Positions 11,034 through 22,318 of a stretch of 64,000 nucleotides of DNA are shown piece by piece (position 1 is the first letter of the stretch; every line of letters begins with the position of its first letter). Origin of the DNA: Gibbula magus (Eukaryota; Mollusca; Gastropoda; Trochida; Trochidae); assembly GCA_936450465.1 (NCBI GenBank), contig OW388299.1, positions 43,535,548 to 43,599,547 of the forward strand, read 5' to 3'. Made by a program: the position numbers and the translations under genes. Under the pieces are notes generated by a model that was given only the letters and a program-made list of their open reading frames with translations, searched no databases and had not been told where the DNA came from.

Positions 11034-11349
11034 AGGGGCGGGATACGGGATGGTTAGCGCCTTCGGCTTCGGATCAAGAGGTCCGGGGTTCGAATCCCGC
11101 CAGGGGCACGGCAACTTTGTCTACAGTAGAGAACTGTTTTAACGCAGTAAGGTTTGGGTGCAATGCTACACTGAATTTCAGAGTAGTACCACCCAGTTTG
11201 CTAGTTCCAGCCGTTGCTTGCAGGTTTCACCGCAATGCATAGCCACATGGCGTTGCGGGCTTTCTCCCTGCCGTAATACTAGCAGCCGCGTGAAATACTC
11301 TTGAAAGCGGCGTTAAACCCCAACTCACTCACTCACTCACTCACTCACT
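11034..11349 (+). mobile_element. tRNA-derived SINE, family T, copy 2 (full length)
   Basis: The best-preserved copy. Box B GGTTCGAATCC lies at 11087-11097; box A is mutated relative to the 9.4-kb copy. The body is followed by GCGGCGTTAAACCCCAACTC and a (CTCA)n tail. It has no coding capacity; the short frame that crosses the head is accidental. Confidence 0.9.
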
Positions 11350-11728
11350 TAAATGTAAATATATATAAATGTCGATGGAATGTACTCCGAGAACAATATC
11401 ATCAAGCAACATCGCATTTCTAACCAACAGGATGTGTTACTTTACATTTATGTCCACAGAGCAAAGAGCAGACCAATTATGAAATATCACCAAAACATAA
11501 ATGTCTATAGTAGCCCATGAAATATACACTGATTGACTGATATACAATCCACGACTCTGACACGAAATCTGCGTGCATGGTGCATTTTGTCTAGACGAAT
11601 GAAACCCAATACTGTAACTAGAGGTACATAAGTACAATGTATATTCTACAGGTCAAGGTAACAATAGACTATCCCAGACTATAACTGTATATCAAAATCA
11701 GATAATGTGAAGAAATAACCCAGAACGC
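11350..11728. other. Unassigned DNA
   Basis: No supported feature; the short minus-strand frame here has no recognisable domain. Confidence 0.3.
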
Positions 11729-12084
11729 TTAAAGGGGCAGTAGCACGTTTTTAGCAATTTCAAATTTCCCATTTATAATGATAGTTTATGTCATTTTTAT
11801 TTACTTCAGAGGGTAAAACATCGTATTACACAAACCAATTGTTAGTAGTGGTAATAACGGTGTTGCGTATAAAAAAAAAAATTACATGGCGGCCATTTTA
11901 TTGTGAACACATGTTATTATTTCGAATGACAAAAAACGATTCCCATGGCGTTACGGAACCATGTACACTCATTTTTCAACTTGATTTTCCAAAGAGAGAA
12001 GGATCTTTTACTATTGGTGACAATATTTTCAAAATACATTTCATCAACGTATTTGAGCGAAAAACGTGCTACTGCCCCTTTAAG
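11729..12084 (+). mobile_element. Family A MITE, copy 5
   Basis: Near-consensus copy, 356 bp, starting TTAAAGGGGCAGTAGCACG and ending CGTGCTACTGCCCCTTTAA. It contains ACATGGCGGCCATTTTATTG. Confidence 0.9.
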
Positions 12085-12364
12085 TTCCTTTAGGTCGACA
12101 GATATACATTGTGTATGTACACCGTGTTACCAATGTTAAAAATGGTATGGGAAAACACTGCAAGCAATGTCTTTGATAATTACATGATCAATGAAATATG
12201 AAATCGAATCCATACAAATACATATTCTGTGGTTAAAATTTGCAATATGATTCAGAAAACCCCTGGCACTAAGGCTACGTTTAGTGAAAATGGTCAACAT
12301 ATCCCGCGTGACCGATGGCAACTGTCGTTCTTAAGAATTCACAACGGTGACTGTGACTGCATCA

Positions 12365-13075
12365 TTAAACGTGTAAAGCTATTTGACTGTTTTCGTATTT
12401 GATGTACACATGTAAAGCTATTTGACATTTTCTATTTCGCATTTCACGTATACAAGGCAAGTGCCTTTTTCTATATCTCCTATTTAAGCAATTTCCGTCA
12501 TTTGACGTTGTGAGTATATGTTACTTACAAACACATTAAATCAAATATATACTTATCCATATATGTATAGAAGTAAAGGTGCTCGATTCGTACTTTCACT
12601 TGGGAGTTTTGATTGAGCTATGAGAAAAAGGGGGATATATATAATGCTTTTGGAATTAAGACTGCAGATGTCGGGATACAAATCATTCGACCTCAGATCA
12701 CTATCTTTCTCTTAAAGACATCTTTTTTAAAAGAAACATGCATCAAACCGCAGTGTGCTTATATTTATAAGTGGGTTGTTGTGGTGCATTCTTAGATCTA
12801 CATTCAGTAGTAAAAGATGCAGAAAGATAATTTGTTGCAATGCAAATTTTACTATCTGTGAATTCCACATACACGTGCAAAGCTATTTCGAATACCTTCG
12901 TACACAATGTACACACGTGAATTGTACACGTGAAGTATTTTGAATCCACCCTATTCCATATACAAGTTTTAAGTACTTTGAACAACACGACACAAACAAA
13001 GCTATTTGGAAAAGCTGCGTATCCATGCGGACATATTTTGACAACATGTAAAGCTATTCTCAGTGTATGCGTATC
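12365..13075 (+). repeat. Degenerate minisatellite P, interrupted by repeat O
   Basis: The motif ACGTGTAAAGCTATTTGAC recurs in diverged form at about 12369, 12408, 12871, 12926, 12962, 12991 and 13042, so the spacing is roughly 30-55 bp. The gap between the second and third unit is filled largely by repeat O copy 2. Confidence 0.6.
12603..12815 (+). repeat. Dispersed repeat O, copy 2
   Basis: Counterpart of 7541-7745 in the same orientation. It lies inside the P minisatellite. Confidence 0.65.
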
Positions 13076-13080
13076 CTAGG

Positions 13081-13665
13081 TAACGATGCGTGCAGCAGCA
13101 TCTAGATTGTTGCTATGGTAGACCGGAATTATGCTTGGTTCAGAAAGATTATACACATTCCTCCTGCTCCGTTATCTTCAGCTACAATCTCGGCAATGCC
13201 TGCTCGCACATGTAATGGTGGTTTGATGGGGCGATTGGGAAAAGAAGGATTTTATTACGAATCAAAAGTACATTGATCTTCAGATTTAACAATTTCGTGT
13301 TTTCTTATTGAAACTGAAGCCAGAGCGGCAGTGATACCTGGAGATAACACCCAGGTGGGTGTAATTGACGAAGGCGTTTCTATGTTGTTAAGCGTGTATA
13401 TTTGACTTTAAATACAATTCTTGCTTGTTTTGTTTGCTTAGCTGCAAATATAAGTTGCCGTTTCCTGTTTCAGATTTTTAATTTTGTAGAATTGAAATGG
13501 CACGTGTCCCTCAAAGCAATAACAGTTTTATTTTCGTCTGTTTGAAATACCAATGAATTTGCAACATGCTAGTTGGATACCTGTAATCAAGGTACCATCG
13601 AATACCTGTATCTTTAGTTCAAGAAATAAACCATTAAGATATATATTTTTTATATAATTCTATGT
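13081..13665. other. Unassigned DNA left of the foldback element
   Basis: No supported feature. Confidence 0.3.
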
Positions 13666-13728
13666 ACGATGTTCATAATTGTACGGAAGCGTATTAGTGT
13701 CACGGTGAAAAAAAAATCTGCCAAACTA

Positions 13729-14139
13729 TCTCCTACGTAGGACTTAGTATCTCCTACGTAGGAGATAGTATCTCCTACGTAGGACTTAGTATCTCCTACG
13801 TAGGAGTTAGTATCTCCTACGTAGGACATAGTATCTCCTACGTAGGACATAGTATCACCTACGTAGGACATAGTATCTCCTACGTAGGACTTAGTATCTC
13901 CTACGTAGGACTTAGTATCTCCTACGTAGGACATAGTAAGCTTATCTCCTACGTAGGAGATAGTATCTCCTACGTAGGACTTAGTATCTCCTACGTAGGT
14001 GATAGTATCTCCTACGTAGGACTTAGTATCTTCTACGTAGGAGTTAGTATCTCCTACGTAGGACATAGTAGGGTTATCTCCTAAGTAGGACTTAGTATCT
14101 CCTACGTAGGAGATGGTATCTCCTACGTAGGAGATAGCA
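13729..14139 (-). repeat. Left array: 21-bp repeat with CCTACGTAGG palindrome, 19 units
   Basis: Each unit is CCTACGTAGG plus an 11-bp spacer of the type AnnTAGTATCT. Spacer variants are ACTT, AGAT, AGTT and ACAT. The AGAT spacer makes the whole unit palindromic apart from its centre. Two 27-bp variants occur (an AAGCTT insert at ~13938 and a GGGTT insert at ~14070). The 21-bp period keeps a frame open (SYVGDTK repeats), but this is not evidence for a protein. Confidence 0.95.
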
Positions 14140-14400
14140 TGATAAAGCACTGATCACTTCGTTTCATACTTATCAATGAGTTGTGGAGACACCTAAGCAT
14201 CTTGCGTTTGTCTTTTTCATAACATAATTATGTTAGTCTAATTAAATCATGTAATTTCGAAGTTCCGTCTTGATTTTCAAAATAAAGTATTGTTCACTTG
14301 AAATGTTTTGGAGGGAATATTGTGTTTCGGTTACTGCTCCCTTAGTGTCCATTTCGTTAGTGATAGTTTGCGAATATACTGTTACAGTTAGTTTCAAATA

Positions 14401-14945
14401 ATTATAATTATTTGCACATTATTTTTTTCTCAGATTTACCATTTATTATTAAAGATTATACAATATTGTATTAGAGGGTAAAACATCCTATTACACGACC
14501 CGACAGGCCGCATGTATAGAAAACGGTTATCCGTATTGGTAGAAAATGGGGCGACGTATAAATGGGGCGACGTATAAAGGGAGCATTTTATGGAACTCTT
14601 CAGTGTGAGAGATTTGTAGGTGTCATGCGATTTTGAGAGTTCAGACAGATTGTTGACAATTCCGTCATAGTGTTATATTAAAAACTATATTATTGGGTGA
14701 TTAGTTCTCGCTACGTCAGTCAGAACACTTGTACCACATTCGAGCGGCCATTTTCATGTGAACACTTTAAAATGGCCGCTCGAATGGAAATGGACTCGAG
14801 TGGCTTAACCAAACCATTACATTCGTTTTAGAACTCTTTTTATTAATTCAGGAGTGTTATTTAGCCATTGGTAACACTTATTAACCATTTTGTGAGAACA
14901 CTTTATTTCAATTCATTACGAATAGCGTGCTCCAACGCCTTTGAA
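14401..14945 (+). mobile_element. Family B MITE, copy 1 (inside the foldback element)
   Basis: Diverged copy. The landmarks are GAGGGTAAAACATCC, AACTCTTCAGTGTGAGAG and TGAGAGTTCAGACAG, then a central inverted repeat (CATTCGAGCGGCCATTTT against AAAATGGCCGCTCGAATG), and the end CTCCAACGCCTTTGAA. The left end is eroded, so that edge is approximate. Confidence 0.75.
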
Positions 14946-16034
14946 GGGTTAGAGTTTGGAGACAACTGACAACATAAAACTTTGTTAGGCATTGAAATGG
15001 GTCCTGGCATAGGATTGAACATATGACAAAAGTTATATTTTTTGCTTAAATGAGGCACATTCTTACCTATTTGATATGTTTGTTTGTCTTGTGTACTAGG
15101 TCTCAGATTGTTTTACAAAAAGTTTGCTTTGAAATCGAATAAGCATATATATTTCAGACCTGAAAAAGGAGTAAGCACTACGAGTCGAGTCGCCATTCCT
15201 GTTCACATTTACGAAGTTCTTATTTAGAAGTCTTATTTCATTTCACTTCATTAAAAATTTGATTCGAATTATATGTAATTAAATGAAAGTCAAATAAGAA
15301 CATTCATTTATGGATAAACAACCTCATTTATTCAAAATTAATTACCCTATTTCACTTCAAACCTACAAAATACCATTCAAATAAGTTTTATGTAATTATA
15401 TGTATACACCTCATATCAGCAGTAGTTCTACTGTCGTTCTAATGACGACATGCTATAAATGACGATAAGAACACTTAACAACTGAGGTAGATTTTAAAAT
15501 TCGTCACTTCAGATGGTTAATTTACCCATATGGTAAATATACTTGTCAAAATAGGTTAGGTAATCAGTGTGTAAATGTTCAAATAAATCAATATAAAAAA
15601 ATTCAAAATTTATATTTATCGCTAACTATTCTTCTCCAGTACATTCATAACATTCAAGAGTATAGAAATTCATTAACGGTAATTAATTATGGAAGCTGAG
15701 ATCCTTTATTGTTGAGTAATGTTTTGAGTGACGTCGTGTAACAAATGTCCAACACCAGATTCAAAGTGTAATTAGGTCGCTAGTAATGACCGTGGATTTA
15801 CATTTCACCGAAACATTGACTGTACTTGAATTATTGAAGGAATATAAAACTGATATTCCAAAACATAAATAGGGAAACCGCAATCATATCGCAATCAATG
15901 TAGAGATCTACCGTGAACTTTTGAATTAATATCAGTTTATTAAATATAATCGTTTAGTGCAAAACTATACTGGTTTGCATAACACATGATGACTCAATCA
16001 ACTCTACTTCTATAGATACCAATATATAAAATAC
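14946..16034. other. Interior of the foldback element, unassigned
   Basis: AT-rich sequence with no open frame of note and no recognisable transposase motif. Confidence 0.4.
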
Positions 16035-16511
16035 TTAAAGGCGCTCTAGCACGTTTTTCTTAATGAAAAAATTGATCTCACGAAAAGGTAAATAAGTCTT
16101 ACCAATGGCTAAATAATACTCCCGAATCAATAAAAAAGAGTTCTACAACGAATGCACATTTTTCGGTTAAGCCATGCGAGTCAATTTCTCTTAGAGTGGC
16201 CATCGGCTGTAGCGATACCTAAACACTCAAATTAGAGTTTTGAATATGGGACCATGATAGAATAATCAATTATCTTGTTGTCTGAACTCTCAAATGACCT
16301 ACAAATCTACCTCTCACACTGAAGAGTCCCACACCACTGTCACTTTAGACGTCGCACCATTTTATTTCAATAGGGATAACCTTTTTCTATGGGTGCAGGC
16401 TTATCGGATCGTGTAACGCGATGTCTTACCCTCCAACATAACATTATATTGTTTAAACTGTAAAGTATATGGCAAATTTGAGAAAACTGAATACCGCTAC
16501 AGCGTCTTTAA
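16035..16511 (-). mobile_element. Family B MITE, copy 2 (inside the foldback element)
   Basis: A 477-bp copy starting TTAAAGGCGCTCTAGCACG and ending GCTACAGCGTCTTTAA, so TTAA is at both ends. It is inverted relative to B copy 1. It shares ACCTCTCACACTGAAGAGT and GTAGCGATACCTAAACAC with the copy at 52 kb. Confidence 0.85.
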
Positions 16512-16605
16512 AGCTTTTTAACGGTCATATATACTATCATATACTTATACATCATATGATATACACAATATTGTTTATGGGCATTCTAGAAAGTGGGGTG
16601 ATGAC

Positions 16606-16708
16606 GAATGAAGAACAATTTGATGGATACATAACTTCTTTATTCTATGTCAAAACGTCGCCTACATAGAATAAATAAGTTGGGTATCCATACAATTGTT
16701 CTTCATTC
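16606..16708. repeat. ~100-bp near-perfect hairpin
   Basis: GAATGAAGAACAATT, GGATAC and the arm ATTCTATG are answered by CATAGAAT, GTATCC and AATTGTTCTTCATTC, with ~10 bases of loop. The arm also contains AACTTCTTTATT, a fragment of the family G motif. No role is known. Confidence 0.8.
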
Positions 16709-16813
16709 TTAATATACACGAGAGTTTACATACACTATACGCGTATACATGTGTTTAATACAATTGTGAAAAACACTAGATGTGATAAAGTGGTCCAGGC
16801 TTTATAGAAGTTA

Positions 16814-17153
16814 TCTCCTACGTAGGAGATACTAAGTCCTACGTAGGAGATACTATCTCCTACGTAGGAGATACTAAGTCCTACGTAGGAGATACTATGT
16901 CCTACGTAGGAGATACTAAGTCCTACGTAGGAGATAAGCTTACTATGTCCTACGTAGGAGATACTAAGTCCTACGTAGGAGATACTATCTCCTACGTAGG
17001 AGATACTAAGTCCTACGTAGGAGTTACTAAGTCCTACGTAGGAGATACTAAGTCCTACGTAGGAGATACTAAGTCCTACGTAGGAGATACTATGTCCTAC
17101 GTAGGAGATACTATCTCCTACGTAGGAGATACTAAGTCCTACGTAGGAGATAG
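16814..17153 (+). repeat. Right array: 21-bp repeat with CCTACGTAGG palindrome, 16 units
   Basis: Reverse-complement counterpart of the left array, with the same spacer variants and one AAGCTT-containing 27-bp unit at ~16931. It is followed outward by an A/T run and GTGACACTAATACGCTTCCG, the mirror of the left outer flank. Confidence 0.95.
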
Positions 17154-17215
17154 TATCACAATTTTTTTTTTCATCGTGACACTAATACGCTTCCGTATAA
17201 TTGTGATCAATTTCT

Positions 17216-18162
17216 TTTAGAATATTTCTTTTCAGAGTAAAATTATAAATAACAATTTGGTTCAACTTCGATGACCAAGAATATATATTGAACCATATTT
17301 GTTAATGATAATAAATTACGTGTTTTGTAATATACTTTTGTAAATGAGTTTTCTTTAATTAAACTCAAGTTGTAGCTAGAAAGTATCATAATTGTACTTT
17401 AAAAGTGTGCATTGGTAAAATATTAGTTTTTTTAAATATTAGTTGATTTTTATGATTATCGATGAATCTTTCAATTATCAATCAATCAAACTAATTAATC
17501 AATTGCAATTAAAGCATTGAATTCTGGATATATAAATATAAATATTGCAATCTAACTATGGAATACATTTAACTCTACTGACGGTATAATACTATTAAAT
17601 GCATTCATTTAAAATGTAACGAATGAGGGATATTACAGGGGTATGGTTTGACTCCCTACTTTTTAAAGACTCGACAAAGTCTAGAATATCCGACATATGT
17701 TCACCAACAACTGGAATGTTCCAGATTATGTCTGCCAATCCCAAGAACGCTCCCAGGAAACAAGGAATCAAATTCATAAATCTACGAAATGCAAATAAAT
17801 ATACAAAACACAAATATTCAATGGCTGGTTATTGAAAAAGAATTAAAACACAAATCAACCACATCAGCGAAGCTACTCCCGCTTACGTTAAGAGAGTTTT
17901 AAATACAAAAGTACATGAATTTCACCGGCATTTCTTGAATTATCACACAAATATCAACAGTCACATAACGGCATAAAAACTAACTAAATTAATATATTAC
18001 ACGCAAATGAAACCATTCAGGCCTTGATAAATAATGTTCCAATTTTTACAGATGAAAATAATTCACGAATATACGGCATCACTGGTTTTCAAAGCCAACA
18101 CATATACAAATCATGGAATTTAAAGATTACATTTACAATAATATTTATAAGAGGAAATAAAA
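17216..18162. other. Unassigned; contains an unrecognised minus-strand frame
   Basis: A 72-codon minus-strand frame (17595-17813) holds a hydrophobic stretch (FMNLIPCFLGAFLGLADII). It is preceded by a pyrimidine-rich tract ending TTTCGTAG that could be a splice acceptor. I do not recognise it and do not call it a gene. Confidence 0.3.
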
Positions 18163-18890
18163 TACCGCATTTCCTGGTATAGACGCCGGGTCTCGAATAA
18201 AATCCAGTGGTATGACCGTTCGAAAGAAAAAGACGCCCAGTTTCGAATAGACGCCGGGTCTTGAATAGACGCCGGGTGATAAGATGAGCAAAGTTGTTGT
18301 TTTTAAAAGCAACTTACATATGTTCACGAAGATATTGTTTATGTTTAATAATAAATAAATATTCACCAAAATAAATTAATATTCAGGAAATTTTGTCATA
18401 ATTGCATTTATATATGTGTGTTAGTCGGATGATTTACATTGCCAAAACATTAATAGACGCCGCTCTCGAATAGACGCCTGGTCTCGATAGACGCCGGTGA
18501 TTAAAGAAAAGGTTCTATCTATTGTAGAAATGACATTCGAAGGGATATTCATGTTTACTCATATATATGGTGTTAATAATTCTTATTGCACAATCCATGG
18601 GGGTATTGGTACATACATTCTTTCAAAAATAAAAGTGAAGCCATAAATCGACGCTACGAGAGTTGAAAGCTTTCCTAGGGCATAACACGATTAGTTTGAA
18701 GATACAGTATGTGTTGCTTTGTGAATATTCCATCAACGCATATGTTTTATTTTTTTGTGAAAAAATACAAATAGTGAAAATACAGCGTTTTTCATTTCAC
18801 GTTTTGCCAAAGAAACAAGATGGCGGATAATCAGCGAAAGAACCGTTTGAAAATATAGTCGTCGGGGCGTCTTTTTGAAGAAATACGGTA
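18163..18890. mobile_element. Element U: TIR element with TAGACGCC repeats
   Basis: The left end TACCGCATTTCCTGGTATAG and the inverted right end TACCGTATTTCTTC both run into AGACGCC. TAGACGCCGGGTC-type motifs recur at ~18180-18275 and ~18453-18500, a subterminal repeat pattern common in non-autonomous DNA transposons. A TA dinucleotide is at each outer end and may be the target duplication. There is no transposase. Confidence 0.7.
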
Positions 18891-19170
18891 AGCAAAGCCA
18901 CCACCCCCTACATACACAAAAGGACCGTTAACACATGGACTAAGGTTAACCTAATGTTGGTGTTTGTTCGTCTAAACCTAAGCAGTGTTCCTGTGACCTT
19001 TTACCCCAGTCCAAGCACAAGGTTTGTTTTTATTAAAACCTCCTCACCCAGTGGATGTTTCTCCCTGGAATGTCATCCTCTGTTTCTTATTACTCGGTAA
19101 TATCATAAGATACTAATATGGTTGGTATCTCTACCTTTGAGTCAGTGGCTAGCATGAAATGAATCATTTG

Positions 19171-19232
19171 ACCGGAAGTTTATCGATTCTGGACCGGAAG
19201 TTTATATTTTCTGGACCGGAAGTTTATATTCT
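19171..19232 (+). repeat. Three 22-bp units carrying ACCGGAAGT
   Basis: ACCGGAAGTTTAT occurs at 19171, 19193 and 19215, exactly 22 bp apart. ACCGGAAGT is the consensus core bound by ETS-family factors; any regulatory role is inference. Confidence 0.85.
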
Positions 19233-19539
19233 GAATATCTTATACATGTTATATTCTGTGTATTGTAGAAATAAATACTCTGGAAGTAATGTTTACAATA
19301 TAGGTTTACCATGGATACAAATATTTCTCCCATAATGAGAAGTGTGATAAGAACAAACTATATCTGTTTTGCATTTTATTGTGTTTGTAATTAGAAAAGA
19401 TTAACATCATGTTTTTTCGTGCGTTACCTCACAATAAAGTTACATTGTATATGAAGACTAATATTTCGATGCTATGACGTACATTATCCTTATATCATAC
19501 AACACAATCCAGATGTGTCATATTGCTATAACGTACAGT

Positions 19540-19680
19540 GTCATAAAGAGATACTCACAATGTCATAACGTCATAATACAAATAACGTTATGACATAAAA
19601 TCCCATAATGTCATATCGTCATAATACAAATACCGTTATGACATAAAATCCCATAATGTCATATCGTCTTAATTCAAAAT
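19540..19680 (+). repeat. 48-bp tandem repeat, ~2.5 units
   Basis: GTCATAATACAAATAACG at 19570 recurs as GTCATAATACAAATACCG at 19618, each followed by TTATGACATAAAATCCCATA. Confidence 0.85.
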
Positions 19681-19682
19681 TA

Positions 19683-19702
19683 ATATATATATATATATAT
19701 AT
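19683..19702. repeat. (TA)n microsatellite, short
   Basis: About ten TA units. Confidence 0.95.
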
Positions 19703-19783
19703 GTATAATACTTCAGACGACACTTGCTGTATAGTAGATATCATGTTAATGATGACTGAATTCGTCGCATTTCGACTTGTACA

Positions 19784-19784
<1 letters not shown>

Positions 19785-19862
<78 letters not shown>
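19785..19862. repeat. (TA)n microsatellite, long
   Basis: About 39 uninterrupted TA units. Frames on both strands reading YIYIYI are artefacts of it. Confidence 0.98.
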
Positions 19863-19869
<7 letters not shown>

Positions 19870-20316
19870 TCAACACGTGTAAAACGATGCAACATATCCA
19901 ATGCAATATACTTTACAGCCAAACATTTGTGAAAATACTTGTCAGCATTTCAATAATGTACAGTCAGTTTTAAACACTATCACACGAAAGGAACAGAAGC
20001 TCTGATACTTCATCATTGGCACCGGAAAAGATGTATTTCAATTCAGCAGTTTTCCTGATTTCTCATTAACCAGGTACTCAACAAACAGGCAGGTGGATAC
20101 ACGTCAGCTGTCCATTTGGTTCCAGGAAATATACCTAGTGGGAAATAAACACCTAATTTCTAGGAACGTAAAGTTCGCAATGTTGCCACCCCGTGAAATT
20201 GTTGTTCCAGTTACCAGAAGGGAGGTATGAAAGAACCAGGGCAAACGGATCAAAGCGTTTTGCTAAAATGGGGTTAAAAGTACACATAATTGTATATTTT
20301 ACTAGCTGTTTAATTG

Positions 20317-20677
20317 TTAATGGTGAGCTGTGGCAGGTTTTTTGCAAATTTTATTTTTTCAAATTTCCCATTTATAATGATAGGTTATGTCATTTATATT
20401 TACTTTAGAGGGCAAAACATCTTATTACACAAAGCAAATATCCGTAGTGGTAATAACGGTGTGGTGTATAAAGCAAAAATTGCATGGCGGCCATTTTAAT
20501 GCGAACATATTTTATTATTTCGAATTACAAAAACGATTCCCACGGCTTTACCGAACGTGTCCACTCATGTTTAACTTATTTTCCGAAGAGAGAAGGGTCT
20601 TTTATTATTGGTGACATTATTTCAAATACATTTCATCGACTTATTTTAGCGAAAGAAACGTGCTACTGCCCCTTTAA
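20317..20677 (+). mobile_element. Family A MITE, copy 6
   Basis: The left end is degenerate (TTAATGGTGAGCTGTGGCAG) but the same length as consensus. The right end is intact (GTGCTACTGCCCCTTTAA). TTAA is at both ends; 361 bp. Confidence 0.85.
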
Positions 20678-21244
20678 AGGAGAGCTGTGATTAAAGGGAT
20701 AGCTAATAACATACATAAGAGTACGAGTGATAAAGAAAAAAAGAAATATTATCAATGTATCCAACAAAGCCAAAACTTAGAGGTTTGAAACGTTATAACA
20801 TTTAGCTGGTCGATAGTAAAGTTTTAATACACGGGATGGGACCTACATGTATGCATTTCTTAGCACTAAGTGTGCTTTTAATATCTAGGTGAAAACTTTA
20901 AATTAATAGTTCTATTTTCATATATATGATGTGGCTCAAAGGACATGTGAATTAACCATATTCTTTGAAATTGAAAATAGGTCTTACTTTGAATGGAGAA
21001 TAAGTGCACTATCAATCGATTCTTGTATCACCAATAATATCATCAATGAATAATCAATAAATAATTCAGATATCAAACTGTTGAGACAAAAAAAACAAAA
21101 AAACCAATGAACTTTCGATATGCAGATTAAACAACCAATAAATAAATGATCTATTCCTAACATTAATACTAACATAAGAGCACAACCGGCTAATCTTTGC
21201 ATTAAAACGTCACTGTACAATTACAATGCATTAAATACATTCTT
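20678..21244. other. Unassigned AT-rich DNA
   Basis: No supported feature. Confidence 0.3.
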
Positions 21245-21367
21245 GGGTCTCTTTTCACAAAGAACTAAGGTGATCATAAGTCACTAAAGTAACCTTAGTG
21301 TAAGAATAAAGAATCAGAGTTAACGTTAACCTTATAATTAGTAAAGGCTACTTAGTCAAAGGAGACC
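21245..21367. mobile_element. MITE family J, copy 2
   Basis: GGGTCTCTTTTCACAAAG at the left and CAAAGGAGACCC at the right are inverted. The interior has TAAGTCACTAAAG and AACCTTAGTG, typical of a short palindromic element like that at 4.55-4.97 kb. Confidence 0.6.
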
Positions 21368-22317
21368 CTTGTCAAGAATAAAACCAGTGCAACACCAATA
21401 AATTCCTAATATCAAGATTACAATCAAAGCACAGCCACCATTTTCATATCAAGACTACATTGTACAATCGCTGGGCATTCAATGAATTCCTGACATCAAC
21501 TCTGAATGAAGTGCAGAAGCATTTCCTATTTAATCACTTAACGAACGTTCAATGTAGTTATCTTAACAGGAAATGCCATCGACCTCAACCTGTAGGAGGT
21601 GCAAAGTGGAGGATGGAATAGAAGAAGCTGGAACATATTGAAAGCATTTAGCTTTTGCATCGTAATCCAGTCCCATTTTATCTAATAATTATTGGCTCAG
21701 TCGAAGGCCCAACTCCACTAAAGTGTGTAATTAGCATGGTAATACGTATACGAAAACCAGTGGTTGACTGGTTATAGGGTCATCAATAACGTGTTTTATA
21801 CTTTGCTTATCTTAACATTTTGTTAGGTTTAGCATCATTGATACGTGGATCATTACGGTGGTTTACGAATATTTATAAACCGTATTTTGACAGTTGTTGC
21901 CTCATATTTGATTCACATACATGTCGTTGGTATTTAGCATTTAATGTTGATTTTATTTAGATCTATGTCTTGAAATATGACATATGTTACCTAGTGTTTT
22001 TCATATTCACACTTCATTGTGTTACAGTATCGTATTTCAAAACAAGAATAATGAAAATACTGGCTTGTTATGTAAGATATGCCTTTTTGATTATGTACTT
22101 TTGACGGCACTACGCATTTTCCATTTAAGTAAAAGAAGTTGAATCCATATTTATTCACATAATTGTGTTTGCTTTGTTGTTGTAGTTGTATATAATTCAC
22201 TAAGCATTTCATACATCTTTTTTTACAATTAGTAATAAACTGAATGGCATCACTTGTATATTATGTTCATCTAAAGGGGAATATAATTTTAACTCTATAA
22301 ATAAATATTATTACTTA
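21368..22317. other. Unassigned DNA
   Basis: No supported repeat or gene; the short minus-strand frames have no recognised domain. Confidence 0.3.
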
Positions 22318-22318
22318 C

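Larger units (their letters stand above)
13666..17215. mobile_element. Foldback-like element with tandem-repeat inverted ends
   Basis: The two ends are inverted copies. Outside to inside, each has ~45 unique bases (ACGGAAGCGTATTAGTGTCA, then an A-rich run), an array of a 21-bp repeat, and a short inner flank containing ATAAAGC. The left array has 19 units and the right array 16. This is the architecture of foldback elements such as Drosophila FB/Galileo, which have long inverted ends built of tandem repeats. Sequence relationship to those is not claimed. The ~2.7-kb interior has no transposase and carries two family B MITEs. The outer edges are uncertain by about 10 bp and no clear target duplication was seen. 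Confidence 0.75.

Noticed and set aside
8397..11097. Functional tRNA genes
   Set aside because: Box A and box B words occur, but only inside ~300-bp SINE bodies with tails; the cloverleaf is not complete and several copies lack box B.
13729..17153. CRISPR array
   Set aside because: The units are contiguous 21-bp repeats without unique spacers, and the genome is eukaryotic.
13650..17220. SYVGDTK repeat proteins on both sides of the foldback element
   Set aside because: They are products of the 21-bp repeat, whose palindromic core reads similarly on both strands; no start context or conserved ends.
19619..19973. YIYIYI frames on both strands
   Set aside because: Simple translation of the (TA)n microsatellite.
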